DNA of 64,000 bases from Dermacentor variabilis (lineage: Eukaryota; Arthropoda; Arachnida; Ixodida; Ixodidae): contig NC_134570.1 in assembly GCF_050947875.1 (NCBI RefSeq), positions 241,482,584-241,546,583 on the forward strand. Direction: 5' to 3'. How positions within the stretch are numbered: position 1 is the stretch's first letter; the number at the start of each line of letters is the position of its first letter. A program made the translations under genes and the position numbers. The notes under the pieces are model-generated. The model was not told where the DNA came from. It made no database searches and worked only from the letters and a program-made list of their open reading frames with translations. Below are positions 63,601 through 64,000 of the stretch, in pieces.

Positions 63601-64000
63601 ATGCCAACGCGTGCTGAGCTATCTAGAGACATGGATTCATTACAAAAAGAAGTTGAGCAATTGCGTAACAGCATCGCCCTCTTTAACAAAATCTTTGAAA
63701 CAATGAAGACTAAGCAGCAAGGTCTGGTGAAAGAAAATAAGGAGCTCTTGCGAACGAATGAGCAGCTAGCAAAACAGGTTGCTGAATTGCAGCAATACTC
63801 CCGCATGAACAATGTGGAAAGTGCCGGAAACAAAGGACGAAAGCTGTGAAGCAATTCTGCAACATATCGCAGAAAAAATTGGTTGTCCTGTGAATGCTGC
63901 AGAGATTGATGTTGTGCACAGGGTCCCTGCTAAAGGGGGCCCGAACATTATTGCGCGTTTTTGTTCTCGTCAAAAGAAGACTGAATTCGCTACAAAAGCT
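63601..64000 (+). pseudogene. LINE ORF1-like, coiled coil plus RNA-binding fold, runs off the window
   Basis: From MPTRAELSRDMDSLQKEVEQ a heptad helix (LRNSIALF...LVKENKELLRTNEQ) leads to QQYSRMNNVE. After an extra base at about 63824 come PETKDESCEAILQHIAEKIG, AAEIDVVHRVP and GPNIIARFCSRQKKTEF. Coiled coil plus HRVP...IIxRFxSRxxK is the trimerising ORF1 of CR1/L2/L1-type LINEs. Truncated by the window edge. Confidence 0.65.

Overview
This window is eukaryotic and almost certainly ixodid (hard) tick DNA. It holds no dense operon-like coding and no rRNA, tRNA or CRISPR locus. It does hold tRNA-derived SINEs of the Ruka type (three long copies and one tail), RTE, I-like and CR1/Jockey-like LINEs, Penelope-like fragments with GIY-YIG domains, Ty3/gypsy-type LTR elements, MITEs, and a P-like element with a THAP exon. 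The tick assignment rests on recognising the SINE and the LINE tails and is an inference. No complete host gene is visible. Two short stretches look like host exons (minus strand, 10799-10890 and 59947-60030) but I cannot name their proteins.

Layout. 1-18.5 kb: scattered repeats. These are a 2.43-kb P-like element with an 8-bp target duplication (605-3034), a SINE (3950-4170), a Penelope-like remnant between inverted arms (5164-5952), a decayed gypsy gag split by a Tc1/mariner-type MITE (7100-8030), two further hairpin MITEs (8503-8719, 8737-9377), minisatellites, and long unannotatable AT-rich DNA.

18.5-42.3 kb: one nest of insertions, resolved from LTR pairs and target duplications. A LINE that carries only ORF1 (18.8-42.26 kb, plus strand) was entered by gypsy element D (20184-41924, minus). 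D was entered by element A (20917-40070, minus). A was entered twice: by element B (22999-31542, minus, with a rearranged inverted end) and by element C (32240-37091, plus). B was entered by an I-like LINE (23786-30226, minus), whose ORF2 contains a block of 179-bp satellite repeats. Rejoining flanks across each insertion restores a continuous protein reading, which supports the reconstruction. Elements A and C both have integrase upstream of reverse transcriptase/RNase H, a copia-like domain order in a gypsy-like element (Gmr1-type). D, and the RNase H-integrase part of B, have the normal gypsy order. E, the element at 48.5 kb, has lost the diagnostic region.

42.3-64 kb: a LINE RNase H tail split by a young RTE copy (44621-46117), a deleted 1.95-kb LTR element E (48553-50501) inserted in a repeat that recurs inverted at 62.88 kb, a second young RTE (51702-52681), older RTE fragments, a CR1/Jockey-like LINE whose RT lacks the second catalytic Asp (54.88-57.64 kb), a SINE with a perfect 13-bp duplication (58315-58551), a second Penelope-like fragment in the loop of a 320-bp inverted repeat (60621-61450), and the start of another LINE ORF1 running off the end.

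Nearly all coding sequence here belongs to transposons and most of it is broken. The best-preserved readings are the RTE reverse transcriptases, LINE2 ORF1/ORF2, the CR1/Jockey-like ORF and the element C integrase.
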